From H2-BAC3 sp045863035 (GTDB lineage: Bacteria; Bacteroidota; Ignavibacteria; Ignavibacteriales; Ignavibacteriaceae), in NCBI GenBank assembly GCA_045863035.1, contig BTUV01000027.1, forward strand, positions 1-30,520: a stretch of DNA of 30,520 nt, in the 5' to 3' direction. Shown in pieces: positions 1 through 8,762 of this stretch. Under the pieces are notes generated by a model. That model had not been told where the DNA came from and did not search any database. It saw nothing but the letters and a program-made list of their open reading frames with translations. The first letter of the stretch is position 1; each line of letters opens with the position of its first letter. The translations under genes and the position numbers were made by a program.

Positions 1-256
1 TCTATATATATTCTAGAAAAAACCATCAAAAAACTGGCTTTCTAGAGGTTCCCTTTAATTCTTAATTCTTCATTGTACATTGTTCATCTCAAAAATATAA
101 CTGTTACAAGTAGGGAGATTTAGAAGATCATTATTGAGGATGCAGGAGCAGGGCAAACATTCCGGTTCAAGCCAGGATTCTAAGCCGAAATTGTCTCTTC
201 TGTAATAAAATGCGTCATACTAATTGGCAGAAGTCAGGAGTTAGTCAGATAATTTG
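1..256. other. Non-coding left edge with short repeats
   Basis: No convincing gene is visible. An 8-base inverted repeat (TCTAGAAA at 12-19, TTTCTAGA at 39-46) is followed by an AT-rich tract at 55-88 built from near-repeated units (TTAATTC twice, then CATTGTACATTGTTCAT). The bases from 90 to 256 show no ORF with gene-like features and no RNA fold I can defend. A TTCAAGC-like stretch near 162-168 recalls a T-loop, but the rest of a tRNA is absent. Confidence 0.5.
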
Positions 257-291
257 AAAAAGGGCTGCTCAGCAATGAAGCAGCCCTTTTT
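257..291 (-). terminator. Strong hairpin terminator, probably bidirectional
   Basis: A 13-bp perfect stem pairs 257-269 with 279-291 around a 9-base loop. The core is AGGGCTGCT/AGCAGCCCT, with A/T runs forming the base of the stem on both sides. It lies 9 bases past the stop codon of the MetX-like hydrolase on the minus strand, so it most likely ends the phosphodiesterase-hydrolase transcript. The T run on the plus strand means it could also work in that direction. Confidence 0.85.
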
Positions 292-299
292 GTATATAT

Positions 300-1364
300 T
301 TATCGCTTCAGAAAATCTTCAATCAGCTCCCTTGTTTCCGCAAGAAGACAATTCACCGCCAGATGACCGCATTCACTATCAAAAAGATGAATCCGGCAGC
401 CGGTTTCCTCGGCGAGCGTAACTGAAGCTGATGGATGCAGAATATGATCCTGTTTCGAAACAATCAGCAGGGTATTTCTGCCGATAAAATCAGAGACTGG
501 TTTTCCGCCGGTATAATTGTAAATATCATGCCGCAGCATCGCCTGTAACTGTGCAATTTGATTTTGCGGGGTGAAAACCGCGGAAGGTTCACGTAATGAC
601 CTGGTCAAGAGTGTATCAAACTGTTCCTGTGATGTATGGTTTACAAACCAGTCAGGTGTTCTTCCGGTCAGAGAGTTGAACAGGTTTACTGACTTCATAT
701 ATACTTTTGGGGGCATGTTATAATCAATCCCTGACTGCATCACATTCAGCATCAGATTCCAGTAAAGCTGATCATACACAGATGGCTTTGGGGTTGGCAC
801 ATAAGCAATACACTTTTCCGCATAGCCCGGATACTGCACCATCCACTGCAGTGCCTGCATACTCCCCATCGAGCCCCCCAATACTGCATATATCCGTTTA
901 AGGCCTAAATGCTTTGTCAGCAGCAGATATTGTGAGGTAACCATATCACTTATGGTAAGTGATGCAAAAGCGGGAATGTTCCGTAGATCACCATGCGAGA
1001 GTGATGTCGAAACCCCGTTGCCCACTGCATCAATTAAGATTACATACCGATCGGTGGTATCGAGCAGTTTCTTGTCTCCTAAAAGATTGTAAAGGTGCTC
1101 ACTCATACCGCCAAACCAGGTAAGATATACTATCACGTTTGATGAGTCTGCATTAAGCTGCCCGGCGGTGCGGTAGCCGATTTTACAGTCATAAATAGTA
1201 TCACCCGACGTCATATAAAGTTTTCCGATTTCAGCAAAACGCTGAATATTCTGCGCGGCCGAAGTTGTGCTCAGAATCAGCATCAGCAAAAAATATTTCA
1301 TCGGGGCTGCCGCGCTTCTCCCTTTATGTAACCGAAAAAAACTCACCGCCGCTCTGTTAATCAT
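300..1364 (-). CDS. Exported alpha/beta hydrolase, MetX (homoserine O-acetyltransferase)-like
   Basis: Alpha/beta-hydrolase fold of the MetX type. The nucleophile elbow GGSMGSMQ puts Ser at residue 165. A candidate acid is Asp306 (SKQDHIL) and a candidate base is His334 (ECGHLAV), giving a complete triad. The family's usual GGSMGGMQ is nearly intact, but the GHDAFL-like end is changed. The ATG at 1364 overlaps the stop of the upstream phosphodiesterase by four bases (ATGA), implying translational coupling. However, Met22 (ATG at 1301) begins a much cleaner signal peptide (MKYFLLMLILSTTSAAQ), so translation may really start there. Methionine-pathway MetX enzymes are cytoplasmic and lack signal peptides, so an exported acyl-ester hydrolase or transferase is more likely than a biosynthetic role. 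No met genes are nearby. The fold is secure and the substrate unknown. Confidence 0.85.
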   Translation of the reverse strand: MINRAAVSFFRLHKGRSAAAPMKYFLLMLILSTTSAAQNIQRFAEIGKLYMTSGDTIYDCKIGYRTAGQLNADSSNVIVYLTWFGGMSEHLYNLLGDKKLLDTTDRYVILIDAVGNGVSTSLSHGDLRNIPAFASLTISDMVTSQYLLLTKHLGLKRIYAVLGGSMGSMQALQWMVQYPGYAEKCIAYVPTPKPSVYDQLYWNLMLNVMQSGIDYNMPPKVYMKSVNLFNSLTGRTPDWFVNHTSQEQFDTLLTRSLREPSAVFTPQNQIAQLQAMLRHDIYNYTGGKPVSDFIGRNTLLIVSKQDHILHPSASVTLAEETGCRIHLFDSECGHLAVNCLLAETRELIEDFLKR

Positions 1365-2572
1365 TTTAGTATATACTCAATATTTTCTAACCTGCCTTCT
1401 GCTTTTGAAGAGGGCTCTACACCATATAGTTTGCAGAGGAGTGGATAGATATCAAGATTAGATAAAGTGCTCGCCTTAAACCCGCTTCTGAATGAAGGTC
1501 CGTATGCAAAAAAGATACCATGCATATCAGTATGAAAATTCTCGTAACCATGATTACCGCCATTGCGTGATCCGTAGCTATACTTCTTTGATGACTCTGA
1601 AACAAGAGACCATCCCATCTCTGCCACGATGAGGATATCGCGCAGATAAGGATGCTTTTTAATGCGGAGGTACTCAGGGATATCTTCACGTTTGTATGCA
1701 CGAAAAGGAAGACCTGGAGCTGAAAGTTTTTCCATTATCGCGGAAATATCTTTCTGCTCTGCCGCTATCTGCATGACCGGACCAGAATCGATATACTTAC
1801 ACGTAATACCGGGGAGCAATGTTTCTACATTATATACTCTTTCAGGCGAGGTCTCTGCCATACCGTGATCTGAAACCACTATGATATCAAGACTATCCTT
1901 CACTGATGAAGCATCACGCATAGTTAAAATGATACCCAGCAGCGAATCTAACTCACTGATGGAAAGATTAACCTCAGGAGAGTAAGGTCCGAATTCATGC
2001 CCCTTCGTGTCTGAACGGTCAAAATAGAGTGTTACAAATTTTGGCCGTTTTTCATACGGCAAATTAAACCACTGAAAAACACCATTAACGCGCTCTATAT
2101 ATGGTTTTTCATGCTCATATTGCATAAAGTAGGAGGGATGCCGCCCCTCATCTCTGACTTCTGAGCCGGGCCAGAAATAGCTTGCGGTTGTTATTTTGTT
2201 CTTTTCCAGAGTTTCCCATATTGCCTCGCCCCAGTACCATTTACCAGAACGGACTGCGTTAGTATCACCGAGACGGTAACGCTCACCTGTGAACGGATTC
2301 TCAAATGAATTTGCCATAATGCCATGCTTTTCAGCCGTCATTCCGGTCACAATGCTATAGTGATTCGGAAATGTTTTTGACGGAAAGACCGGTTTGAGTG
2401 AAAGAGCAGAAACTCCTTCAACTGCCATTTTTCCGAGTGTGGGGGTGAGTCCGCGTGAGGGATAGTCCCACCTGAACCCGTCAAACGAGATAAGAAGTAC
2501 GTAGGGATGACCTTTCTCCTGCGCAAAAAACGAGGAGAAGCTCAAAAGAAAAATTATGATATATTTGTTCAT
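1361..2572 (-). CDS. Secreted nucleotide pyrophosphatase/phosphodiesterase (NPP, alkaline phosphatase superfamily)
   Basis: This is a type I phosphodiesterase/nucleotide pyrophosphatase of the alkaline-phosphatase superfamily. The ATG at 2572 starts MNKYIIIFLLSFSSFFAQ, a signal peptide; an in-frame TTG four codons earlier (2584) is less attractive. Numbered from the ATG, the first metal-binding Asp is D31 (LISFDGFRWD) and the nucleophilic Thr is T67 (FPSKTFPNHYS). Later two-metal ligands appear in FDRSDTKGHEFGP, VSDHGM and NFHTDMHGIFF. About 403 residues is usual for bacterial NPPs. Such enzymes act outside the cytoplasm and split nucleotide or lipid-type phosphodiesters; the substrate cannot be told from sequence. 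The stop overlaps the start of the MetX-like hydrolase by four bases, so the two are probably co-translated and may process the same external substrate. Confidence 0.9.
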   Translation of the reverse strand: MNKYIIIFLLSFSSFFAQEKGHPYVLLISFDGFRWDYPSRGLTPTLGKMAVEGVSALSLKPVFPSKTFPNHYSIVTGMTAEKHGIMANSFENPFTGERYRLGDTNAVRSGKWYWGEAIWETLEKNKITTASYFWPGSEVRDEGRHPSYFMQYEHEKPYIERVNGVFQWFNLPYEKRPKFVTLYFDRSDTKGHEFGPYSPEVNLSISELDSLLGIILTMRDASSVKDSLDIIVVSDHGMAETSPERVYNVETLLPGITCKYIDSGPVMQIAAEQKDISAIMEKLSAPGLPFRAYKREDIPEYLRIKKHPYLRDILIVAEMGWSLVSESSKKYSYGSRNGGNHGYENFHTDMHGIFFAYGPSFRSGFKASTLSNLDIYPLLCKLYGVEPSSKAEGRLENIEYILK

Positions 2573-2605
2573 GTTTTCTTTCAATAAATAATTTTATAAT
2601 TACGC

Positions 2606-3157
2606 ATGCTGAACAGAATTTTTTCTGTGATATTTTTGTTAAGTTCCTGCTCCGCGGCTCAAATATATCTTTCAGCCGCGGGCGGATCAGCAGGTTTTGC
2701 AAACTTTTCCGGTCTGAGCGCCCGCCAGACAGGTTTTCTCCTTATGCCTTCATTTGAAGCCGGGTTTAAGGGCACTCCGGGGTATTTTCTTTCTGCTTCC
2801 TTTTTCAGTATAAGAAATACCGGTATCCTCATTCCTGAAATCAGGGAAGGGAAATACTACGGTTCACTGCTTGGTGTCTCAGCCGGACTGCAGATACGGC
2901 AGCCAGTCACACCCTCTCTGTATATACAGGGCTCAGGAGGTCCTGCGTATATATTCGACAAAAGCACTCCCGGCGTAGAACTCTGGTCAGCGGGTCTTGC
3001 TTTCGGTGTTAGCGCGGGGCTCGATCTGAAATCAGCCGGACTGAGTCGGAGCCGTTTTCGCGTTACTGCCGGTTTTACCGCGGCATTTACTCTGCATAAC
3101 ACCTTCCCCGGTTATCAGGCAGCCGTTATCGGTTTTTTTATTCCAATTTCAGATTAA
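2606..3157 (+). CDS. Small exported beta-rich protein, probable outer-membrane protein
   Basis: I do not recognise the family. The 183-residue product begins with a signal peptide (MLNRIFSVIFLLSSCSAAQ). LLSSC could be a lipobox, but cleavage after SAA is equally possible. The rest is rich in Gly, Ser, Ala and aromatic residues in alternating patterns (YLSAAGGSAGFANFSG, YGSLLGVSAGLQIRQP, SAGLAFGVSAGLDLKSAG), like a small outer-membrane beta barrel or PorT-like protein. It is transcribed divergently from the phosphodiesterase, with 33 bases between the starts. A TATATTTG box at 2560-2567, inside the neighbour, may serve as the -7 element, but no matching TTG is correctly spaced. Its stop codon overlaps that of the convergent PEP synthase-like gene (shared bases 3154-3157). 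Confidence 0.7.
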   Translation: MLNRIFSVIFLLSSCSAAQIYLSAAGGSAGFANFSGLSARQTGFLLMPSFEAGFKGTPGYFLSASFFSIRNTGILIPEIREGKYYGSLLGVSAGLQIRQPVTPSLYIQGSGGPAYIFDKSTPGVELWSAGLAFGVSAGLDLKSAGLSRSRFRVTAGFTAAFTLHNTFPGYQAAVIGFFIPISD

Positions 3158-6138
3158 TCTTCTTTCGGTTTCAGGATTACTCCTTTGCTCTTATGACCGT
3201 TAATTTTTACCTCAATCGGTTTTTCAAAATGGAGATGTTTTGTATATACCATCTCCTCTACCGGCTGTTTTCCCCGAAGCCATAACCAGTCAATAAATCC
3301 GCTTTTTTTATCAGCGTGAACAGTGAAGTAGCCCACTCTGAATGATGTGATATTCTGAAAAAAGTGAGAACCCTGGGAAGGAGTAACGGTAAAATCCTTA
3401 AAATCAGATTCTACAATCACGGCAGCGCCTGAAATCTGATCCCAGGTAACCGGAATTCCCAGCCAATCATCCTTACTGCCCCATCGCCCCACACCAATAA
3501 GTATATATGGCTTTTTTTCCGCAAGCATTTTTGAATTAAACCTGCTCACTTCCTGCGCTACTTCGCGGCTTTTACCGCGGTCAAAAGTTTCAAGATCAAC
3601 GAGTATAACATCATGCAGCCCGCTGATTATTCCGTTCCCGAGCACTTGTTCACTATATGCAATCATTTCGCTCTTTTTGATGTGCCCGATTTTTAATTCT
3701 TCAGCTTCACTGCTTATGACCAACGGCCTCATCTGCAGCATTGCAAACTCTGCCGGCTGTTTTCCGCCGGGTTCAAGATTTACCGCAAATTCAATTTCAA
3801 CCTGTGCCCCCATTCCCCAAGCCCCCATGGTTAGTAACAGATTCAATATATCAGCAAGCGGAAAAACTTTGTGTTTAAATATCGGAGCGAACGTTACAAC
3901 CCGTTCCCCCCTGCGCGAAAGTCCGTCAAACACCGCTTCATTTTCCGGTGAGTATGTTGACCCGACATAAGTAAGTGTGCCGTCTTCCTCTGCCTGCTCA
4001 AGCGTATGTCTGGTAACATAAACTTCAGCATCCGTCTGCGGGCTCAGGCGTGCGATAGAATTAAGATCGAGCGCAAAAAACTCCTGCTGTGAGTTTCGCA
4101 TTGTTTCTTTCGGAGAATAAAACTGCAAAAGGTGCTTTGGATATTTGGGGCAGAACCTGACCGTGTTTCCCCCCTCAACAACCCAGCGCCCTAATCCTAA
4201 CGCTGCATACGCAATTCCGTCTGATGATTTCTGCGGCGCAACAGGATAAAAATTATATGACTTAGCAACGCCTGCAAAATGCGGATAAAAACGGTTTTCG
4301 AATTTCGCCCCGACAAGTCGCTGAACAACCACCGCCATCTTCTCTTCTTCAAGCCGGTATGATGTTGCTTTCATATAATCTTTTGATGACTTAAAAAACG
4401 TTGACGCATAGACAAATTTTATTGCCTTCAGCAGTTCTTCAAGCCGCACATCGGGATCAGGATTGTTATTCGGTATCATACAAGTCTGATACACACCGGC
4501 GAATGGCTGGAATTGTGAATCTTCAAGCAAACTTGATGAACGAACCGCAAGCGGCATTTGCATCACCGAAATAAAATCACGCAGTTTATCAACCACTTCA
4601 GCCGGGAAATGAGGCGCGTTCAGAAACCGGTCAAGAATTACTTTGTCATCTTCTTCAGTAAGACCAAACTGCTCAAGGTTATTCATCTCAAGAAACAAAT
4701 CAAACACACCGGTCGCTACAACAACCGCAGAAGGAACTATCAGTTCTACTCCGTCAAATTTGTTTCTGACATGATGGTTATTTATCAAATTATTTATAAA
4801 ACCAAGACCGCGCGCTTTACCTCCAAGTGAACCGGAACCAATTCGCGCAAAACTGTTTTTAGGATTAAAAGACTCACGTCTGAAATCAGTTATCACACCC
4901 CTCTGACGCAACTCCCTGTATATCTCCATCGTTTCAATCAGCTTCAGGCGAAGATCATTTACTGACGCGAAGTCTGAAAGCTTTTTCGGACGAAGCTGGC
5001 TGGCAAGCCAAAACTCGGTGCGTGCCTTCAGCCAGTTAGAAAAGTGATTCCTGTCGGCGTGAAATTTAACTGCCTCATCGGGCACAACGCGCAGCACATC
5101 TTCAAGTTGCTGCAGATTTGAAGCTCTTGCAACTTCCCGACCATCGTTTGTCCTGAATACAAAATCACCAAAGCCAAAATTGTTCAGCATAAACTCACTC
5201 AGATCATGCAGCAGTCGGGTTGAGCCCTTCAGCAGAAAAGCCGCGCCTATCTGATATGCAGTCTGCTCATATTCGTTCGTGCTTGACTGCACAAGAATTG
5301 ATATATCGGGATGCCTCTCTTTAACGGCACGCGCAAATTTAATGCCGGCCTGCGGGTCACGCTCTCCCCCTTTTTTGAAATTGTTATCCGTTATGATGCC
5401 AAGTATATATTCACTGTATTTTTCATAATAGTGCCAGGCCTCTTCATAGGTCGTGCAAAGCAGAATTTTTGGACGTGCCCGCATCCGCAGATATTTATGC
5501 GTAAGATTAATTCCTTCCTGAATAAGCCGCTGAGACTGCCGGAAGATTTCCTGATATATCTGAGGAAGATACGCACTGTAAAACTTTATATTATCTTCAA
5601 CAAGAATTACTACCTGAACCCCCACATTCACTGCATCATTTTCCACATTACGTTTATCTTCAACACTCTTGATAATCGCGATCAACAGCCGGTAGTCGCC
5701 GTTCCAGATAAAGATATTCTCAAAAACTGAAATATCGTAATTGCTGGTGAGCTCCTTTCGCTCTTTGTTATCATAAGCAAGCAAAACAATCGGAGTATCA
5801 GAGCCGGATTTTTTTATCGTTTCAGCAAACCGTACCGGGTGCATATCTTCAATGTGCAGCGTAATGATTATCAGGTCAAAATCTACTTCAGCCCCCACAA
5901 CCTCAAGCGCTTCCGCCCCTGTGGTTACATGAGTGATTTCAGGCGCCTGAGAAAGATTAAGCACCTGGTATTCTTCCCTGATAAGTTCATACAAACGACC
6001 ATCTTCTTCAAAAAGATAACTGTCATACAGTGAAGAAACCAGCAGAATCTCGCGCACTTTATAGCGCATCAGCTTCTGAAACCGCTTTATCCTGTTCTGG
6101 TATATATCTTCAAGCTGGTGGCTGTCAAACTTATCCAT
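3154..6138 (-). CDS. Receiver-like domains fused to a PEP synthase/PPDK ATP-binding domain
   Basis: The 994-residue protein has two N-terminal receiver-like folds. The first (about 30-150) has lost its phosphate-accepting Asp (IIITLHI). The second (about 175-320) keeps the acidic pair (LVEDN), a central Asp (GIITDNNF), a hydroxyl residue (ILVQSS) and Lys (FLLKGS). Residues about 425-820 match the ATP-grasp-like N-terminal domain of PEP synthase and pyruvate phosphate dikinase: GSLGGKARGLGF, LAVRSSSLLEDS, QPFAGVYQ and VVVQRLVG. The swivelling phosphohistidine domain and the C-terminal PEP/pyruvate barrel of true PPDK are absent, so it cannot carry out the classical three-step reaction alone. 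Proteins of this build are known in Bacteroidota with no settled function. A signalling-controlled phosphotransferase is an inference. It has its own start 95 bases after gdhA and its terminator. Confidence 0.8.
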   Translation of the reverse strand: MDKFDSHQLEDIYQNRIKRFQKLMRYKVREILLVSSLYDSYLFEEDGRLYELIREEYQVLNLSQAPEITHVTTGAEALEVVGAEVDFDLIIITLHIEDMHPVRFAETIKKSGSDTPIVLLAYDNKERKELTSNYDISVFENIFIWNGDYRLLIAIIKSVEDKRNVENDAVNVGVQVVILVEDNIKFYSAYLPQIYQEIFRQSQRLIQEGINLTHKYLRMRARPKILLCTTYEEAWHYYEKYSEYILGIITDNNFKKGGERDPQAGIKFARAVKERHPDISILVQSSTNEYEQTAYQIGAAFLLKGSTRLLHDLSEFMLNNFGFGDFVFRTNDGREVARASNLQQLEDVLRVVPDEAVKFHADRNHFSNWLKARTEFWLASQLRPKKLSDFASVNDLRLKLIETMEIYRELRQRGVITDFRRESFNPKNSFARIGSGSLGGKARGLGFINNLINNHHVRNKFDGVELIVPSAVVVATGVFDLFLEMNNLEQFGLTEEDDKVILDRFLNAPHFPAEVVDKLRDFISVMQMPLAVRSSSLLEDSQFQPFAGVYQTCMIPNNNPDPDVRLEELLKAIKFVYASTFFKSSKDYMKATSYRLEEEKMAVVVQRLVGAKFENRFYPHFAGVAKSYNFYPVAPQKSSDGIAYAALGLGRWVVEGGNTVRFCPKYPKHLLQFYSPKETMRNSQQEFFALDLNSIARLSPQTDAEVYVTRHTLEQAEEDGTLTYVGSTYSPENEAVFDGLSRRGERVVTFAPIFKHKVFPLADILNLLLTMGAWGMGAQVEIEFAVNLEPGGKQPAEFAMLQMRPLVISSEAEELKIGHIKKSEMIAYSEQVLGNGIISGLHDVILVDLETFDRGKSREVAQEVSRFNSKMLAEKKPYILIGVGRWGSKDDWLGIPVTWDQISGAAVIVESDFKDFTVTPSQGSHFFQNITSFRVGYFTVHADKKSGFIDWLWLRGKQPVEEMVYTKHLHFEKPIEVKINGHKSKGVILKPKED

Positions 6139-6181
6139 GCATCCGTTTTCCGTTAATCAATAAAAAAATCATAACCGAATA

Positions 6182-6212
6182 TAAAAAAAAAGAGGATGCT
6201 GATGCATCCTCT
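6182..6212 (-). terminator. Rho-independent terminator of gdhA
   Basis: A 9-bp perfect stem (6191-6199 with 6204-6212, AGAGGATGC/GCATCCTCT) has a 4-base loop. Read on the minus strand it is followed at once by eight T residues (A run at 6183-6190). It sits 22 bases past the gdhA stop codon and isolates gdhA from the following PEP synthase-like gene. Confidence 0.9.
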
Positions 6213-6233
6213 CTGAGAAAACAACTCAACTGA

Positions 6234-7574
6234 TCAGACCACACCCTGATCCATCATTGCATCAGCCACCTTCAGGAAACCGGCAATGTTTGCGCCGGCT
6301 ACATAGTTGCCGGGCATGCCATATTTTTCTGAAGTCCGCACACAGGTATCATGGATATTTTTCATGATTTCCTGCAGACGGCGGTCAACTTCTTCGCGTG
6401 ACCATGGGAGACGCATACTGTTCTGTGACATTTCCAGACCTGATGTAGCAACTCCGCCTGCGTTTGACGCTTTGCCAGGGGAGAAAAGAATTTTTGACTC
6501 TTCAATCACTTTATACGCTTCAAGTGTTGTGGGCATATTTGCGCCTTCGGTAATGCACATACAGCCGTTTTTCAGAAGCTCTTTTGCGTCATCGGTATAG
6601 ATTTCGTTCTGAGTTGCGCAAGGCATAGCCACATCAACTTTTACGCTCCATGGGCGTTTTCCGGCATGGAATTCGACACCGAATTTGTCTGCGTAATCCT
6701 TTACACTGTCCTTTGCGCTGGCTCTCATTTTGAGCATGAAGTCAATTTTCTCCCCTTTAACTCCGTCTTTATCATAAATAAAACCGTCAGGACCAGAAAG
6801 CGTTACTACTTTTCCGCCAAGTTCATTAATCTTAATAACAGCGCCCCAAGCCACGTTGCCGAATCCGCTTACCGCAAAGGTTTTGCCTTCAAGATCATGT
6901 CCTTTGGTTTTCAGCATTTCTTTGGCGAAATAAACTGCACCAAATCCGGTTGCCTCCGGTCTGACTAATGAACCGCCCCAGTTAATCCCTTTTCCGGTCA
7001 GAACACCGGTATATTCTCCTGCCAATCTTTTGTACTGCCCGAAGAGGTAGCCAATTTCTCTGCCGCCTACGCCAATATCACCCGCCGGAACGTCTGTATC
7101 AGCACCAATATGACGGAAAAGTTCTGTCATAAAACTCTGGCAGAATCTCATTACTTCGTTATCGCTTTTACCCTTGGGATCAAAATCAGAACCGCCTTTA
7201 CCACCGCCCATCGGAAGTGTGGTCAGCGAGTTTTTAAATACCTGCTCGAATGCTAAAAATTTAAGAATACCAAGATTTACAGAGGGATGGAAACGGAGCC
7301 CCCCTTTATAGGGACCGATTGCACTGTTCATCTGCACTCTGAAACCGCGGTTTACGTGAATTTCTCCCTGATCGTCAACCCAGGGTACGCGGAACATGAT
7401 AACTCGTTCCGGTTCAACCATTCTTTCAAGAATTCTTGCGGAGCGGTATTCCGGGTGCTTTTTCAGCACAACTTCAAGTGATTCTACAACCTCTGTTACG
7501 GCCTGATGAAATTCGGGTTCCGCCGGATTTTTGGCTTTTACATCAGTAATAAGTTTATGAATATATTCGGACAT
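6234..7574 (-). CDS. gdhA: NADP-type glutamate dehydrogenase
   Basis: Reversibly converts 2-oxoglutarate, ammonium and a reduced nicotinamide cofactor to glutamate in the cytoplasm. The 446-residue length is that of the hexameric bacterial GdhA enzymes. Substrate-site motifs are GPYKGGLRFHP (Lys90 region), PMGGGKGGSDFDPKGKS with catalytic Lys126, and PAGDIGVGGREIGY with Asp166. A Rossmann nucleotide site follows (FAVSGFGNVAWGA), and the C-terminal half contains GANMPTT and NAGGVATSGLEMSQN. The ATG at 7574 has an AGAGG Shine-Dalgarno sequence at 7581-7585, six bases upstream. NADP preference is inferred from overall similarity to NADP-dependent enzymes, not from a diagnostic residue I could test. 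It is a single-gene unit with a clear terminator and a 396-base upstream gap. Confidence 0.97.
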   Translation of the reverse strand: MSEYIHKLITDVKAKNPAEPEFHQAVTEVVESLEVVLKKHPEYRSARILERMVEPERVIMFRVPWVDDQGEIHVNRGFRVQMNSAIGPYKGGLRFHPSVNLGILKFLAFEQVFKNSLTTLPMGGGKGGSDFDPKGKSDNEVMRFCQSFMTELFRHIGADTDVPAGDIGVGGREIGYLFGQYKRLAGEYTGVLTGKGINWGGSLVRPEATGFGAVYFAKEMLKTKGHDLEGKTFAVSGFGNVAWGAVIKINELGGKVVTLSGPDGFIYDKDGVKGEKIDFMLKMRASAKDSVKDYADKFGVEFHAGKRPWSVKVDVAMPCATQNEIYTDDAKELLKNGCMCITEGANMPTTLEAYKVIEESKILFSPGKASNAGGVATSGLEMSQNSMRLPWSREEVDRRLQEIMKNIHDTCVRTSEKYGMPGNYVAGANIAGFLKVADAMMDQGVV

Positions 7575-7970
7575 AATGTACCTCTAAAAATATGCTTTCT
7601 GGAAATTTTGAATTGTTATTGATGTGTTATCTAAAAGGAGGGCATAATAGTTGGACGTACCTGAAACCAGGTCAGCGCAAGGTAAAGGAACAGGTTTCCT
7701 TCTTCTTTTTCTGATCAAAGCTCTCCTCTTGAAAAATCTTTTGTACCCAAGAAACATAAGCAAAATTTCACTCATAAGCCATCAATTTCGGTAAGCGACG
7801 ACTTGCTTTAAACCGGTAATGCCTCCACACCCCGCCTAAATAATTTAACCAATTACTAAAAATATCTTAATTTATAAGGGAATTTATAAAACAGGCATAA
7901 AGATATTCAGCTAAAACAAGAAAGGAGCGAAAGATTTAATAAACGTGATAAAACGCAACAATCTTTTTAT
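7575..7970. other. Long intergenic region upstream of gdhA
   Basis: These 396 bases separate the histidinol-phosphatase-like gene from gdhA, both on the minus strand. The proximal end holds the gdhA Shine-Dalgarno sequence (7581-7585). Weak dyads are ACCTG-AAAC-CAGGT at 7658-7671 and an AAGGAA/TTCCTT arm pair near 7684-7702. I could not find a well-spaced TTG/TAnnTTTG promoter. A 63-codon minus-strand ORF (7584-7775) rich in Arg/Lys shows no gene-like features. The gdhA promoter must lie here, and a regulatory leader is possible but not demonstrated. Confidence 0.5.
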
Positions 7971-8741
7971 TTATATATCCGGATTGAGAACTTTTAACAC
8001 TTTTGAATGAAGGCCTGAAGAAGCTGCTACCACGCTATCCCCCGACTCAGCGCTGCCACCGTAATAATCTGAAATTATTCCTCCTGCCCCTCTAATCACC
8101 GGAATGACCGCCATAGTATCCCAAAGGTGCATTATGGGGTCAATCATTATATCAGCGTAGCCGGTTGCAAGAAGATAATAACCGTAACAGTCCCCCCAGT
8201 TCCGGTAAATTTTTACCTTCTGCATCAGGTTTTCAAAAGAATGAATATTCCGGTACCTGGCAATATTCAGATGATCAGTGGTAAGTAAAACCGCATCCTC
8301 AAGTTTATCTGTTGCCCGAACCCTGACCGGCGCGCCGTTTAACTCTGCAGTCCGGTTATCGCCAATCAAAAATTCCCTCAGGATCGGCTGGTTAATTACA
8401 CCCAGAACCGGTTGCCCGTGTCTTGTCAGAGCTATCAAAGTGCCGAATGTTACAGTCCCGCAAATAAAACTTTTTGTACCATCAATAGGGTCAAGTATCC
8501 ACTGCCACTCAGCACCTTCATTATACATACCGAACTCTTCCCCCAATATGCCATGGTCAGGAAATTCCTTCAAAATCATTTCACGCAGTTTTTCCTCAGC
8601 CCGGCGGTCAGCAATGGTTACGGGAGAGTCATCCTGCTTGGTTTCGGTGTGAAATTCCGCGCGAAAATATTGCCTGATAATATCTCCGCTGCTCTCTGCA
8701 AGAAGACGAAGAAAGGGTTCAAACTCTTTTTTATAATCCAT
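7971..8741 (-). CDS. hisN: Inositol-monophosphatase-family phosphatase, histidinol-phosphatase (HisN)-like
   Basis: A 256-residue member of the Mg-dependent, Li-sensitive phosphatase superfamily. Metal-binding motifs are GEEF (Glu68/Glu69), WILDPIDGTKSF (Asp84, Asp87) and HLWDTMAVIPVIRGAGG near 203-219. The short length, the sequence around WILDPIDGTKSFICGTVTFG and the RNWGDCYGYYLLATGYADIMID segment are closest to HisN-type histidinol-phosphatases, which remove phosphate from L-histidinol phosphate in histidine synthesis. An inositol-1-phosphatase or nucleotide phosphatase cannot be excluded, as no other his genes are in view. It is the last gene of a three-gene unit, 21 bases after the response regulator. 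The ATG has no clear Shine-Dalgarno sequence. Confidence 0.85.
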   Translation of the reverse strand: MDYKKEFEPFLRLLAESSGDIIRQYFRAEFHTETKQDDSPVTIADRRAEEKLREMILKEFPDHGILGEEFGMYNEGAEWQWILDPIDGTKSFICGTVTFGTLIALTRHGQPVLGVINQPILREFLIGDNRTAELNGAPVRVRATDKLEDAVLLTTDHLNIARYRNIHSFENLMQKVKIYRNWGDCYGYYLLATGYADIMIDPIMHLWDTMAVIPVIRGAGGIISDYYGGSAESGDSVVAASSGLHSKVLKVLNPDI

Positions 8742-8762
8742 GATATATATTACACTGCGGTG

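Noticed and set aside
120..200. A possible tRNA around the TTCAAGC stretch
   Set aside because: Only an imperfect T-arm can be drawn; no acceptor stem, D-arm or anticodon arm fits.
7584..7775. A 63-codon minus-strand ORF upstream of gdhA
   Set aside because: Its product is Arg/Lys-rich without a recognisable motif, it has no ribosome-binding site, and its end nearly touches the gdhA Shine-Dalgarno sequence; it looks like chance coding.
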